From Leptospira biflexa (lineage in GTDB: Bacteria; Spirochaetota; DYNZ01): 64,000 nt of DNA. Positions within the stretch are counted from its first letter, which is position 1. Every line of letters begins with the position of its first letter. Of the stretch, positions 25,606 through 34,439 are shown piece after piece. Location: assembly GCA_020720805.1 (NCBI GenBank), contig DYNZ01000005.1, forward strand, positions 42,985 through 106,984, written 5' to 3'. Made by a program: the position numbers and the translations under genes. The notes under the pieces were generated by a model. The model saw only the letters and a list, made by a program, of their open reading frames with translations, had not been told where the DNA came from and did not search any database.

Positions 25606-26883
25606 TTAAAGATTCACGTCAAAACTGACAGCTCCATATATCTCCCAGGCATCGCGTCTGGTTTGAACGAAACCATAATTATACACTCCATCAACAAAGG
25701 TAATGCCACGTCCAATATCACGCACCCCTGGAATAATTTCAGCATCACCCCCTTCAGGCGCTGTTCTGATTGTATAGTCAGAGTGGTATTTATTGAAAGG
25801 AAAGTAACTATACTGTAAGCCAACGCTGATATAGATATAGGGCATGGCATAAAAATCAACTGAAGTTTCCAAAATATGCTCTTCAGAATTCATCTGGTCG
25901 CCTTTTAATTTATTCGAGAAAAAACCAACGACGGGAAACATATAGGAGACTTTCCATCTAAGTTTCTTGCCAAAATTAAAATAGTTACGGCTGATGATAC
26001 CCAGCACACTGCCATAGTTGTCATTATTATAAGAGACAAACCGGTTAAAATCCGCAATATCAACATACTTGTTCAGGCGTAGCGACAAACCAATAGATGA
26101 ATCAAAAAATGTTCCCAGATTTAATCCAATCCAGGAAAACATCTCATGAAAAAGATTAAAATGGTAGTAAGAATTAAAAAAGATTGTGGTGGATTTGGTG
26201 GCAGCAACGCCGTGACTTTCCAGAATTTTCCGAACATCAGCATCTGTTGTATCAATTCCAAGGAAGTTGATATAATCGTTATCCGCATATTTAGATGGAT
26301 CCTGAACAACTACACCGTCAACCACCTGCTCCCAAGGTAGAAGGCTAACAAAATTCTCTCCTACCTTCTCCTGGGATCCCAGAATAATCTGCTGTTCCGT
26401 GTATCCCCCGGGTAACGTATTCGGCCCACCGGTGTGTTTGATCGTAAAGGTTGAGGGATAGGAGGCATACTCCGCTGAATTTCCCCCAAAGGAGTAGGTT
26501 TTAATACCAAACTCAAAATCGGTAAAAAACCCTTTATTGCTTCGGTTGTAGCGAAAGCCATTGTTAATGTTTTCCCACCCTTCTGTATGCGTACCGAAAC
26601 GCATAGCCAGAATCATCGTTATCAATGGGCTTCCAAAATCATCTATAATAATTTGTCGTTTCTCACCGGTTGTGGGCTTTTCAATATAATTGGTAATATT
26701 CTGTACCCCGCCTTGAATCGTAAAGGTAATGGTTCCCACGCTGGCGTAAGGGTCTTTTTTCTCTTTCGAAGATAATGTATCATTTATGGTCTGCGCGCTG
26801 AGGGTTTTACTTCCTCCTGCCAATAAGGCCAGGAAAAGTACCATTGCCACCAGAGATTTATAGGTAATTTGATCTATTCTCAT
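25606..26883 (-). CDS. Predicted outer-membrane beta-barrel protein
   Basis: The 425-residue protein has a signal peptide ending near LSAQ and then alternating aromatic/hydrophobic strands typical of outer-membrane barrels (FTDFEFGIKTYSF, IYISVGLQYSYFPF, EIYGAVSFDVNL). An N-terminal low-complexity stretch of about 15 residues (DTLSSKEKKDP) precedes the barrel. No specific family was recognised. It lies 20 bases upstream of the YidD-like gene and follows the lipoprotein gene in a minus-strand series of envelope proteins. Confidence 0.65.
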   Translation of the reverse strand: MRIDQITYKSLVAMVLFLALLAGGSKTLSAQTINDTLSSKEKKDPYASVGTITFTIQGGVQNITNYIEKPTTGEKRQIIIDDFGSPLITMILAMRFGTHTEGWENINNGFRYNRSNKGFFTDFEFGIKTYSFGGNSAEYASYPSTFTIKHTGGPNTLPGGYTEQQIILGSQEKVGENFVSLLPWEQVVDGVVVQDPSKYADNDYINFLGIDTTDADVRKILESHGVAATKSTTIFFNSYYHFNLFHEMFSWIGLNLGTFFDSSIGLSLRLNKYVDIADFNRFVSYNNDNYGSVLGIISRNYFNFGKKLRWKVSYMFPVVGFFSNKLKGDQMNSEEHILETSVDFYAMPYIYISVGLQYSYFPFNKYHSDYTIRTAPEGGDAEIIPGVRDIGRGITFVDGVYNYGFVQTRRDAWEIYGAVSFDVNL

Positions 26884-26935
26884 TGTTTGTTACATTTCCC
26901 TATGGGTTATCTTACAGAATTTTATTCTTCTATAT

Positions 26936-27418
26936 TTATGGTTTATAAATAACGATATTGGAAAAATTTGGCTTTGTAGCATCAGCGCTGGTAAAGCGGA
27001 CAATATAATACCTATTTGCGGATGGAATCGTTCCATCCTCAAAAAAACGGTTCTCATACTCATCGTCAGGATTAAAGTTGGCGGAAAGCGACGTCATAGA
27101 ACCTGAAGGATCCCCACCTGTTTTTAAGGAGGTAACAACTGAATCCAATAAAGCGCTATCAAAATAGTAGGCCTGATAGGACCAATCATCGCTAAGTAAT
27201 CCCGTTGATTTGGCCGGCTTCCAATAGATGCGAACTTTTCCCTCTCTAAGCATTGGCTCACTTAAAATCACTCTGCTATCATAAGAGTAATACATCGGAT
27301 CCAGCGGGTTGCTGTGCGGCTCCTGCCCTCCTTCAAAACCAAAAAAACAGGACTGCAAAAAGATCGCAACAAGGGCAAAAACCATACTTTTTTTTACGAG
27401 GGTCATCATTCTCTTCAT
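26936..27418 (-). CDS. Small lipoprotein
   Basis: From ATG 27418 the product is 160 residues; an in-frame ATG at 27448 overlaps the upstream stop. The signal peptide ends FLQSC, so it is a predicted lipoprotein. The mature part has the look of a single beta-sandwich: RVILSEPMLREGKVRIYWKPA, an aromatic centre, and NRYYIVRFTSADATKP, similar in pattern to fibronectin type III strands. It is sandwiched between the PG-GQ-YN protein and the barrel gene. Function is unknown. Confidence 0.6.
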   Translation of the reverse strand: MKRMMTLVKKSMVFALVAIFLQSCFFGFEGGQEPHSNPLDPMYYSYDSRVILSEPMLREGKVRIYWKPAKSTGLLSDDWSYQAYYFDSALLDSVVTSLKTGGDPSGSMTSLSANFNPDDEYENRFFEDGTIPSANRYYIVRFTSADATKPNFSNIVIYKP

Positions 27419-27441
27419 AATCCATTGAGCCTTTCGGAATC

Positions 27442-28254
27442 CTACCATTGCGGCTTAGTTGAGTACATCATTCTTTGCATGAAAGAGTCATATCGAGTAT
27501 AAGGAAATTTCTTAAAATATTTTTTATGAACCTCATCCATAACCTTATTCGCCCGCTCACGATCCTCAAAAGCATCCCATACACTGTAAGCCCATGTTAA
27601 AAGACCAAGGGCATACATAGAGCGGCTTACATTTTTATCATTTTGCAGCTTTTTGTATGCTCTTTCAGCGCTCTGGGGATCTGACGCATTCAGATAGTTG
27701 GCTCTGGATTGTGCTATCTGTTGTTCACGATAATAACCGTATCCAAGTGCACCATAGGTTAAACCAAAATTCACAACAGCACCAAAATAGTTTCGATTGT
27801 ATCCCTGACCCCATCCTGCTACAAATAATGAACGCACACAAGCGCCCTCTGCGGTCTTTTTAATCTCATCCGCAAAAAAATCGAGATCCAGGAACTTGAC
27901 AGTTATGTAAACTTCCAGGGTGCATACATAAGGAGAGGAAAATGGATACTCCTCTTTTTTTATATCCGGTTTATCAATGATGCGGGCATGAACCTCTTCC
28001 TGAATATTTTTATTCATCATCTCGCCATCTTTGATATCGCTGAGTATATGGCGGAAAGTACTTGTTACCCGGCGCAATGCCTTTTGCTCGGCATCGTAGA
28101 GAGCGTTATTTCTGGCAATCTCCTTGGTGGCGCCCTCGCCTATGGCATCTGATATATAAATTGTCCGCTGTGTTGAGATATACTCCTGCGCTACCGCTTG
28201 CATCGGAATCACAAGAACAAGACCAGCCAGAAAATAGTACATTATTCTTTTCAT
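27442..28254 (-). CDS. Exported protein with LPP20/FlgT-N-like domain and GWGQ-YN membrane segment
   Basis: The 270-residue protein has a cleavable signal (MQAVAQEY). Residues about 30-130 show the pattern of LPP20/FlgT-N-type domains, with an Ala-rich helix (IARNNALYDAEQKALRRV) and a strand LEVYITVKFLDLDFF. A membrane segment follows with FVAGWGQGYNRNYFGAVVNF, related to the PGAGQ-YN domain of the gene at 24180 and the PGWGQ-MYN domain of the gene at 28290. A second hydrophobic helix lies near 225. It probably works at the envelope with its neighbours; the exact function is unknown. Confidence 0.6.
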   Translation of the reverse strand: MKRIMYYFLAGLVLVIPMQAVAQEYISTQRTIYISDAIGEGATKEIARNNALYDAEQKALRRVTSTFRHILSDIKDGEMMNKNIQEEVHARIIDKPDIKKEEYPFSSPYVCTLEVYITVKFLDLDFFADEIKKTAEGACVRSLFVAGWGQGYNRNYFGAVVNFGLTYGALGYGYYREQQIAQSRANYLNASDPQSAERAYKKLQNDKNVSRSMYALGLLTWAYSVWDAFEDRERANKVMDEVHKKYFKKFPYTRYDSFMQRMMYSTKPQW

Positions 28255-28289
28255 ATCTACCTTACCTTATCTTCTCTTAGCTCGTCCGA

Positions 28290-29090
28290 TTAAAACCTTA
28301 AGTGAAACAAGTAAAAATCAACTACGATACCTTGCTCATTGGTTGGACGAACATAGGTATAATCTCCGAGGCGATAGGCCTTGCGCAGGTTTACCAATCC
28401 TATCTGTCCCAAGGCACGTGAGGCACTGGCCTCAGATAGGGCAAAGGCCCAAATGATTAAAGCTGGTAGCTGATATTTTGCCACCATATTTTGCTCTGCA
28501 TCCTCATAGATTTCGCGATCGGCAAGGGTATGGCCAGGTCTATTTCCTGGGAATTTAGCAACTCGATCAGCCTCAATGATAAAACTATAGTAAAAGAATG
28601 TAAACAATGCACCATACAGGATTCCGGTAATATGGGTTTTATTATACATCTGTCCCCATCCAGGAAAAGCCATTGTACGAAGAGCAGCCCCCGTTACCGA
28701 TTTATCATACTCATTCATAAATTTAGGCACGTTCAAAAAATCGAAGGTAACCCGAACTCTAACCTTAACATGCTTACGGTTATTCTTCACAAACTCCTTC
28801 TCCAAAACCTGCACATCGACAACCTGCAAGTTTGCCTGCTTTTTAACCCAGATTGCATCGATATTCAAGTTGCTCATGGACGAACCTCCAGTAATGGAAG
28901 CCTCTCCTTGATTTTCAGCATCCTGGATAGCATACTTCATCGCTTCGTTAAATACCTGGACGGTTGTCATTTTTTCGTCAGCGTATTCAGCTTCGCCTAT
29001 TTTTGTTATCGAATTTGTGTACTCACCGGCAAACCCTGCGACAGGAAAAGCAATCACAACCAGGATAAACCAGAAACTAAGTCGATTCAT
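28290..29090 (-). CDS. Exported protein paralogous to the 27.4-kb gene (PGWGQ-MYN motif)
   Basis: ATG 29090 is chosen because it is followed at once by a signal peptide (LSFWFILVVIAFPVAGFAGEY) and preceded by AGGA; the open frame itself reaches back to 29210. The 266-residue product repeats the architecture of the next gene: an Ala-rich helix (VFNEAMKYAIQDAENQG), strand-rich VKVRVRVTFDFLNV, then AFPGWGQMYN and hydrophobic helices. The two genes are likely an old duplication. It sits between that paralogue and a small barrel gene. Confidence 0.6.
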   Translation of the reverse strand: MNRLSFWFILVVIAFPVAGFAGEYTNSITKIGEAEYADEKMTTVQVFNEAMKYAIQDAENQGEASITGGSSMSNLNIDAIWVKKQANLQVVDVQVLEKEFVKNNRKHVKVRVRVTFDFLNVPKFMNEYDKSVTGAALRTMAFPGWGQMYNKTHITGILYGALFTFFYYSFIIEADRVAKFPGNRPGHTLADREIYEDAEQNMVAKYQLPALIIWAFALSEASASRALGQIGLVNLRKAYRLGDYTYVRPTNEQGIVVDFYLFHLRF

Positions 29091-29139
29091 GATAAATCTT
29101 TTTCCTTTCGTTTGTATGACATTCCCAAATGTAGCCATA

Positions 29140-29748
29140 TCAATAAGGTCTCCTGTTCTTTTTCGTAGGAGAAAACAAATAACCAAAACGAAGTTCATTG
29201 TACAATCCACTCTGCCCAGGAGTCCCCATAAGCCTGGTGCTGATAAAAAAGCGGTAAATTTCTACTCCAAACTGTCCGTAGATCGCCCACGGTTCATAAT
29301 CGCTTCCACCAAACCGGAAATTCAAACCACCGCCATAAAACACCTTCATAAAAGGGATATAACTTCGAACCAAAATCCCAGGATTCACAGCTATGATCGG
29401 TTTTAACTCCTCATCAACTCGCGCCGCATTCCACTCCTGCTGTACTTCTATGTCCATGTAATAGTAAAAAAATTTATGTCCTCTCCAGATTTTATCCGTT
29501 GGAACATTATAGAGGATAGCCGCCCCAAAACCGAGGGTATTCAAACTCTCGCCTGCCGCCATATTATCTTGCCCGCGGTACTGTGAGCTGCCAAAAAACA
29601 TCGGATTCCATTTTTTGGGCTGATAATCAAACTCTGATTTAACCGTAGAAATGGCATACAAAGGTTTCACTGCCAGGAGTGCCGCCAGCAAAGGTAACAC
29701 CAGGAGCAGTCGCACCATTGAATTCCAGCTTTTATTTCCTTTGTTCAT
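29140..29748 (-). CDS. Small outer-membrane beta-barrel protein
   Basis: A 202-residue exported protein with a signal ending near PLYAIS. The remainder alternates hydrophobic strands with short turns (LGFGAAILYNV, KVFYGGGLNFRFGG, YGQFGVEIYRFFISTRL) as in 8-strand barrels, and ends with a basic tail (KKNRRPY). It starts 4 bases after the stop of the next barrel gene upstream, so the two are probably coupled. Family not recognised. Confidence 0.6.
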   Translation of the reverse strand: MNKGNKSWNSMVRLLLVLPLLAALLAVKPLYAISTVKSEFDYQPKKWNPMFFGSSQYRGQDNMAAGESLNTLGFGAAILYNVPTDKIWRGHKFFYYYMDIEVQQEWNAARVDEELKPIIAVNPGILVRSYIPFMKVFYGGGLNFRFGGSDYEPWAIYGQFGVEIYRFFISTRLMGTPGQSGLYNELRFGYLFSPTKKNRRPY

Positions 29749-29752
29749 AGGA

Positions 29753-30451
29753 TTAGTCTCTCTCCCTGCCCCAACGTAATTCTACTTTCTTTTCCTGATC
29801 TCTTTTCGTCACCGGCCTCTTTTTTGGTTCGGAAATGGTTGGCTTTGTATCGCCAAATTTAACCTCTTTTTTTCCGACTAACGCAAATTTGATTGCAAAC
29901 GTAAAGGTTGATCCCTGTGCAATCCGATTTAGATGCGAAGAGCTACCATCCGAGGTAGTAACATAATTTGAAAAAATATTTTTGTATGAGAATATAAAAC
30001 GAACGGACTCTGATTGAAAAAACTCAACTCCACCGCCGAATGCGTACACATATTTCGTGGGAATAAAGGGCATGATTCCAAAACTCGCGAAGTAGGCCGT
30101 TTTGCTTGTTCGGATAAAATTGTATTGCCCCCAGAATAGCAAAGAATAGTAGGGATAATCTCGATTCCACAGATGTGTATCGGGGTTTTGATCCCTTTCT
30201 GAGGAATTGGTGGAGGACAGAAAGAGATAGGTCGGCACCATCAAGGTAACGCCAGCGGTGACCATAGTGTCTGAGGTAAAAAAACCTAACCCATAAAAAT
30301 TGGTATCTTTATTATTCATTACCTCAAAGGTCATACCCGAATATTCATAAGCCTGAACTCCACCGGGAAACCAGGTTACTAGGATAGCAACCGCCGCAAT
30401 GATTGGAAGGATTTGCTTTTTTATTTTTTGCATTCCCATACTTTTTCTCAC
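29753..30451 (-). CDS. Outer-membrane beta-barrel-like protein with basic tail
   Basis: The start is GTG at 30449-30451, five bases after AGGA. The 232-residue product has a signal peptide (cleavage near GGVQAYE), about 165 residues of amphipathic strands (TMVTAGVTLMVPTYLFL, FAFGGGVEFFQ type) and a charged C-terminal 40 residues (KPTISEPKKRPVTKRDQEKK). The barrel call rests on strand pattern only. The charged tail would lie in the periplasm. Confidence 0.55.
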   Translation of the reverse strand: MRKSMGMQKIKKQILPIIAAVAILVTWFPGGVQAYEYSGMTFEVMNNKDTNFYGLGFFTSDTMVTAGVTLMVPTYLFLSSTNSSERDQNPDTHLWNRDYPYYSLLFWGQYNFIRTSKTAYFASFGIMPFIPTKYVYAFGGGVEFFQSESVRFIFSYKNIFSNYVTTSDGSSSHLNRIAQGSTFTFAIKFALVGKKEVKFGDTKPTISEPKKRPVTKRDQEKKVELRWGRERD

Positions 30452-30493
30452 AATTATCCTTGGTTAGTGTTGCCCAAAAAATTCGGGTAAGGA

Positions 30494-32152
30494 TTACATC
30501 GGTATTGTACTTTTCTTTTTTCTCGCAATTTCCCCAAAACTCTGCTGAAAAGCCTTAAGATGAGCTTTCAAGGTGTTCTCCAGTTCGATCTGCATACCAT
30601 TGCTCTTCACATCCAGGACAAAAATTTTCCTGTGCACTTCAAAAACCCTGGTTTGGATCATCAGACCACTGGCTCCTGACAGACGGATACCGCCGACTAT
30701 AATAAAATCTGTACCCAATGTTGCGCCAAGGCGGTGCAAAAATTTCTCTTCTGTTTCGCCCCAACCCTGTTTGAATTGGGTAGCAATCTGGTTTTGCTTC
30801 CACTGCGCAATCAGTTTTACAGTTCCCGTATCCAGGGCTGCTTTGGTAACTGAATTGGTAACCTTATCGGAGGACTCATTCGTGGTCGCTTTCTGATCTG
30901 TAACAGACTGATATCGAAATACTGTTAAGATCCACTGTCGATCGGAAGGAGCTATCTCCGGACGGCGGTCAAGAGAGACAATGTTATCGCTCCCCTTCGC
31001 GGTAGCGCCCCAGGTCTGGTTGTCAACAATCTGAAGATTTTGACCTCCCTGGATTAAGTTGGTCAATTTTACTCCTCGGTCATCGGCATATTTGGCTTGA
31101 TAACGCCAGCCGCCAAAAGAGCTGACCAGGGATACCTGGTGCATCGATTCGCCATTTTGCTTCCGTTTCAGGAATGGCGCCTCATAGGAGTACTCAAATG
31201 AAAGGTGATTTTTGCCAAATAACTCGCCCAAACCAAATCCGGCATAATAAGTGTAGGCTTGATCCTGAAAATAACGAGTCCCGATACCACTGCGCAGAGC
31301 TAGAAAATGGATTGGCCAAATCTCTAGACCAGTACGAATAGTAGACTCACTGCCCTGGGATGGATTAATAAAATCGATATTCCAGGCAAAGCGTCTTACA
31401 GTATAAAAAGAGATGCCTACATTATATGAAGCAGTATCCTGCGTGAACTCCTTGGATGCATTAGGATCTGTTGTCGTTGTTTCCGAAGAAGAGTTAAAAC
31501 GGGGATGAATATTCATCGCGGCAAAGGTCAAGCTCATCCGCGGAAGATGGTACAAAAAGGACCAAACGCGCTTCAGATTGCTTAGATCGTAATTGTACTG
31601 CAATGCCAAATCCACAAGCATGCCATACTCTTTCAAGGTATCAGCAGAGCTCTGGAAATATTTTACACCAAAGCCAAAGGAGAAGAGATCCCGAAAGACG
31701 TTGGCTCCATAGGACATACCAACAAATCCAGCTTTATAATTTTTATAAGGGTTGGCAGTTACGCCATAATAGGTGTTATCATAATCAGCCACGTGTGCAA
31801 ACAATCCGTAAAATGCCAGACTCCCCAAAGGCAACGGTATATTCGTAACAATACTATCCATATCCACCTTATAGAGATCATCTCTATGTGATAGCTGCAA
31901 TTCCCAGTATTCGGTATTCTTTAAGCCTGCCGGATTGTAATAGACTGCGGAGAGGTCATCAGCCATAGCGGTGAAGGCACCCATACCCTGTGCGCGTGCA
32001 CCAACCGGCACCTGTAACAGGTAACCTGGCTGAAAAAAGGCAAGGGGGTTCGTATATGCAGGAGCCGTATAGGTTTCACTGAAAAGATTTGCGCTAGTGA
32101 AGAAAAAAATAAAACTATAGAATATCGCGAGTAACTTTTTTTTCTTGATCAT
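30494..32152 (-). CDS. PorV/UPF0164-like outer-membrane protein with extra C-terminal domain
   Basis: A 552-residue exported protein. After the signal the opening QVPVGARAQGMGAFTAMADD and VYYNPAGL is the signature of the PorV/PorQ and UPF0164 group (FadL-like barrels). The barrel covers about 35-350. PorV-type proteins serve the type IX pathway in Bacteroidota, and UPF0164 proteins are frequent in treponemes. About 385-552 form a separate soluble domain with LHRLGATLGTDFIIVGGIRL and TRVFEVHRK, a pattern seen in the N-terminal domain of TolB and in CsgG/FlgO-like folds. The gene is the first of the minus-strand envelope series, so the upstream gap to 32465 should contain its promoter. Confidence 0.72.
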   Translation of the reverse strand: MIKKKKLLAIFYSFIFFFTSANLFSETYTAPAYTNPLAFFQPGYLLQVPVGARAQGMGAFTAMADDLSAVYYNPAGLKNTEYWELQLSHRDDLYKVDMDSIVTNIPLPLGSLAFYGLFAHVADYDNTYYGVTANPYKNYKAGFVGMSYGANVFRDLFSFGFGVKYFQSSADTLKEYGMLVDLALQYNYDLSNLKRVWSFLYHLPRMSLTFAAMNIHPRFNSSSETTTTDPNASKEFTQDTASYNVGISFYTVRRFAWNIDFINPSQGSESTIRTGLEIWPIHFLALRSGIGTRYFQDQAYTYYAGFGLGELFGKNHLSFEYSYEAPFLKRKQNGESMHQVSLVSSFGGWRYQAKYADDRGVKLTNLIQGGQNLQIVDNQTWGATAKGSDNIVSLDRRPEIAPSDRQWILTVFRYQSVTDQKATTNESSDKVTNSVTKAALDTGTVKLIAQWKQNQIATQFKQGWGETEEKFLHRLGATLGTDFIIVGGIRLSGASGLMIQTRVFEVHRKIFVLDVKSNGMQIELENTLKAHLKAFQQSFGEIARKKKSTIPM

Positions 32153-32464
32153 CTGGTTAGCGTCCCGGTCTTTTCTTTACATAACATATTTACATCAAAA
32201 AAAGGAAAACATCACGGGATGAGATAAGCCAAATTGGATTTAATTTGTCAATTGAATTGTTCCTTTTCCTGTGAAAAATGTTGTGAATCCAAAAAAGTAA
32301 TGAAATCGTCATATTTGCGAGATATTTTTTTCATCTTTTCCCCATATTTCATCCTTAAAAAAATAATAGGCTGAAAAATATAAAAATTTAAGGCATTCAA
32401 TCGTAACTTTTTCACGACTTTTTCCAATAACAGATACGTATTTCCATAAAGGCTGGCTTAGGAT
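32153..32464. other. Divergent intergenic region
   Basis: These 312 bases separate two divergent envelope operons and are A/T rich. A TTGACA reads on the minus strand at 32246-32251, but no convincing -10 box follows at 16-18 bases. I see no hairpin or gene. Promoters for both directions are expected here. Confidence 0.4.
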
Positions 32465-32971
32465 ATGAAACATCCGCTTTCCAAAAGAATTCAAAATAAA
32501 TTCAAATTTGCTTTTTTTCTGCTTTTCCTTTTTTTTTCTGCATGTTCACTGCAAAAAATAGAGTACTACCATATCCTGGAAGCCAACATCCAGACCGAGG
32601 GCTTTTTATCCGACGAAATTTTTCAAGTTAGAGCCACTGGAATTCCAGACAGATCCCTGGCATCGCTGTCTGAACTGCACTCTCACAGCTTCACAAACGC
32701 CATCGCCAAGGCCAAAATCCGTATGGCGGAGCAGATGCTGAAATTTCGAATCGATGCAGAACAGAAAAAAATGGGTGATATCCTTATTGACCTCCCAGAC
32801 CATTCTCGCATAAGATTTTTCAAGCTTCTAGAGCCTTGGCTTGAGAAAGCGGAGACCTTCTATCGGGAAAATTTTAGCGATGGTTCTGTTCTCCTTGTTT
32901 TCAGATTACGGGAGCCGAATCTCAAAGGGCAGTTATTGCGTCTAGAGTTGCTGGAAACAACCAGCCCCTGA
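32465..32971 (+). CDS. Small lipoprotein, LPP20-like
   Basis: A 168-residue protein with a basic N-terminus, a hydrophobic segment and the lipobox FSAC (about residue 28). The mature part has one beta-start (IFQVRATGIPD), an Ala-rich helix (NAIAKAKIRMAEQMLKF) and a terminal strand, which resembles LPP20/FlgT-N-like lipoproteins. It is divergent from the PorV-like gene and 88 bases before the next gene on the same strand. Function unknown. Confidence 0.6.
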   Translation: MKHPLSKRIQNKFKFAFFLLFLFFSACSLQKIEYYHILEANIQTEGFLSDEIFQVRATGIPDRSLASLSELHSHSFTNAIAKAKIRMAEQMLKFRIDAEQKKMGDILIDLPDHSRIRFFKLLEPWLEKAETFYRENFSDGSVLLVFRLREPNLKGQLLRLELLETTSP

Positions 32972-33059
32972 TCAAAGCATCAAGCTTTCTTTGCAAATGA
33001 CCGAAAATAAAGTTGAAGAACGAGCCTGAAAAAACACCAATAAAAGGACTTAAAGAGAG

Positions 33060-34292
33060 ATGCAGTTACAAAGACACCGATTTCAAAAAGAGCACTCCTG
33101 GAGAAAAATAGCATTCTCGTCCATACTATGGATTCTTCTGGTTTTTGGAATTACCCAGAATAGCAGCGCCCTCTCAGCTCAGGCACAATCAAACCTATTA
33201 CGAAATGATCTATTGCGGCAGATCCGGTTTTTGTATGTGGTTGTAGCGAATTTTGGAAACATTCAACTGAGCGATGAAGATAAAGAGATCGTTTTCGGAA
33301 CACATTATCCAGAATACAAAAATAATTTTAATCATGAAAAGGAGTATAACGCCTTTATTGAAGATAAAAATGAGAGGGCAGCCTTCTCCTTTGATAAAAC
33401 CTTCACAGAAGCAAAGGTGTTGTACGATAAAGCTACCGTTCACTACTATAGCAACGAGTTTCTGCAGGCGGAGAAGATGTATACCGAAGTCAAATGGAAA
33501 CTCATCCGGATATATAAAGGTATGACTTACCTGTATATCAAACAGGCCACCGACATCCTGAATAAAGCAGCCAGCCTCGGCATCCAAAAAATAACCCAAT
33601 TTAGTAGGCAGAATGCCGAAACAAGACAATTTTTCTTCAATTATGATCCCCAAAGTGACATACTTCTATACAACCCCAAGGATTATTACTACCTCTTCGC
33701 AAAAACCAATATCCATGAATACCTCAAAGGCGGATATAAATATGTTCACCTGACAAAACAGGCATTTGGTTACCGGACAAAAATTATTATCCGGGATGAA
33801 AAAGGGAAAGAGATCCCTGAACGGCAGTCTGAGTTTGATAAAGTTGAATACAAAGAGAACCTTACCAATTATGAATACAACCTGCAAAAAAACTGGATGC
33901 AGACCATTGGTTATGCCCGCCAGGCAAAAATGTACGCCCTGGAGACCTTTCGGATATTAAATAAATATCGTTACAATTCAAGCTCACTAAAATACAGTAT
34001 CCGCTATGAAAAAATAGAAAAGTTTCTAGATGACCGCATACCAGATGAATTTCAGTTTGATTATCTTGATAGCCTGGGTCTGGTTCATCAGGATGAAATT
34101 AAAAGATTTGAAAAGCACCTGATTGCGGCAGGTGTGGATCCGCGACGCTATATCCAGACCAAAGACAATCGGCTGGTTAAAGTTTCCGGAGAGGTTGATA
34201 AGTACCCCGAATATATCAAGACGGACAAACCAATTCCGGCAAGGGATACGAAGCCAACGGTTGTTCAGCCAAGCACTCCCAAAACTCCCTGA
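33060..34292 (+). CDS. Exported protein of unknown function
   Basis: A 410-residue protein with a long N-terminal region and signal segment (about 17-38). The mature part is mostly helical and rich in Tyr, Lys and Asn, with no recognised domain. One TPR-like pair is visible (AKVLYDKATVHYYSNEFLQ, then AEKMYTEVKWKLIRIYKG). The C-terminus is Pro/Thr rich (KPTVVQPSTPKTP), as in wall- or membrane-spanning tails. A terminator-like hairpin follows at 34384. It likely belongs with the envelope cluster. Confidence 0.6.
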   Translation: MQLQRHRFQKEHSWRKIAFSSILWILLVFGITQNSSALSAQAQSNLLRNDLLRQIRFLYVVVANFGNIQLSDEDKEIVFGTHYPEYKNNFNHEKEYNAFIEDKNERAAFSFDKTFTEAKVLYDKATVHYYSNEFLQAEKMYTEVKWKLIRIYKGMTYLYIKQATDILNKAASLGIQKITQFSRQNAETRQFFFNYDPQSDILLYNPKDYYYLFAKTNIHEYLKGGYKYVHLTKQAFGYRTKIIIRDEKGKEIPERQSEFDKVEYKENLTNYEYNLQKNWMQTIGYARQAKMYALETFRILNKYRYNSSSLKYSIRYEKIEKFLDDRIPDEFQFDYLDSLGLVHQDEIKRFEKHLIAAGVDPRRYIQTKDNRLVKVSGEVDKYPEYIKTDKPIPARDTKPTVVQPSTPKTP

Positions 34293-34383
34293 TTGATTTT
34301 TGGGATCCTATAAAAGTTTTTTTCTACTCTTTAGGCCTATAAAAAAGAAAAAAGCTGTACTCCTGCCACCTCCTTGAGAAAGT

Positions 34384-34429
34384 AAGCTCCTGCATCCTAG
34401 TAGGGGCTTTGAAGTTTTCTTTTTTTTTA
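34384..34429 (+). terminator. Rho-independent terminator candidate
   Basis: A 10-bp stem AAGCTCCTGC/GTAGGGGCTT with two G-T pairs and the loop ATCCTA is followed by GAAGTTTTC and nine T. It lies between the 33060 gene and tatC on the plus strand, so it ends the upstream transcript or partly attenuates read-through into tatC. Confidence 0.6.
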
Positions 34430-34439
34430 TAGTAGCAGT

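Noticed and set aside
28491-29168. 225-codon plus-strand open frame opposite the 28.3-kb exported protein gene
   Set aside because: The minus-strand gene has a signal peptide, a ribosome site and paralogues; this frame has no such support and is Cys/His rich in a shadow-like way.
32223-32251. TTGACA on the minus strand upstream of the PorV-like gene
   Set aside because: The -35 hexamer is perfect, but the sequence at 16-18 bases has only two or three matches to TATAAT, so a promoter cannot be claimed.
33210-33653. 147-codon minus-strand frame inside the 33.1-kb gene
   Set aside because: It runs antisense to a longer frame with a signal peptide and a good N-terminus; no independent evidence.
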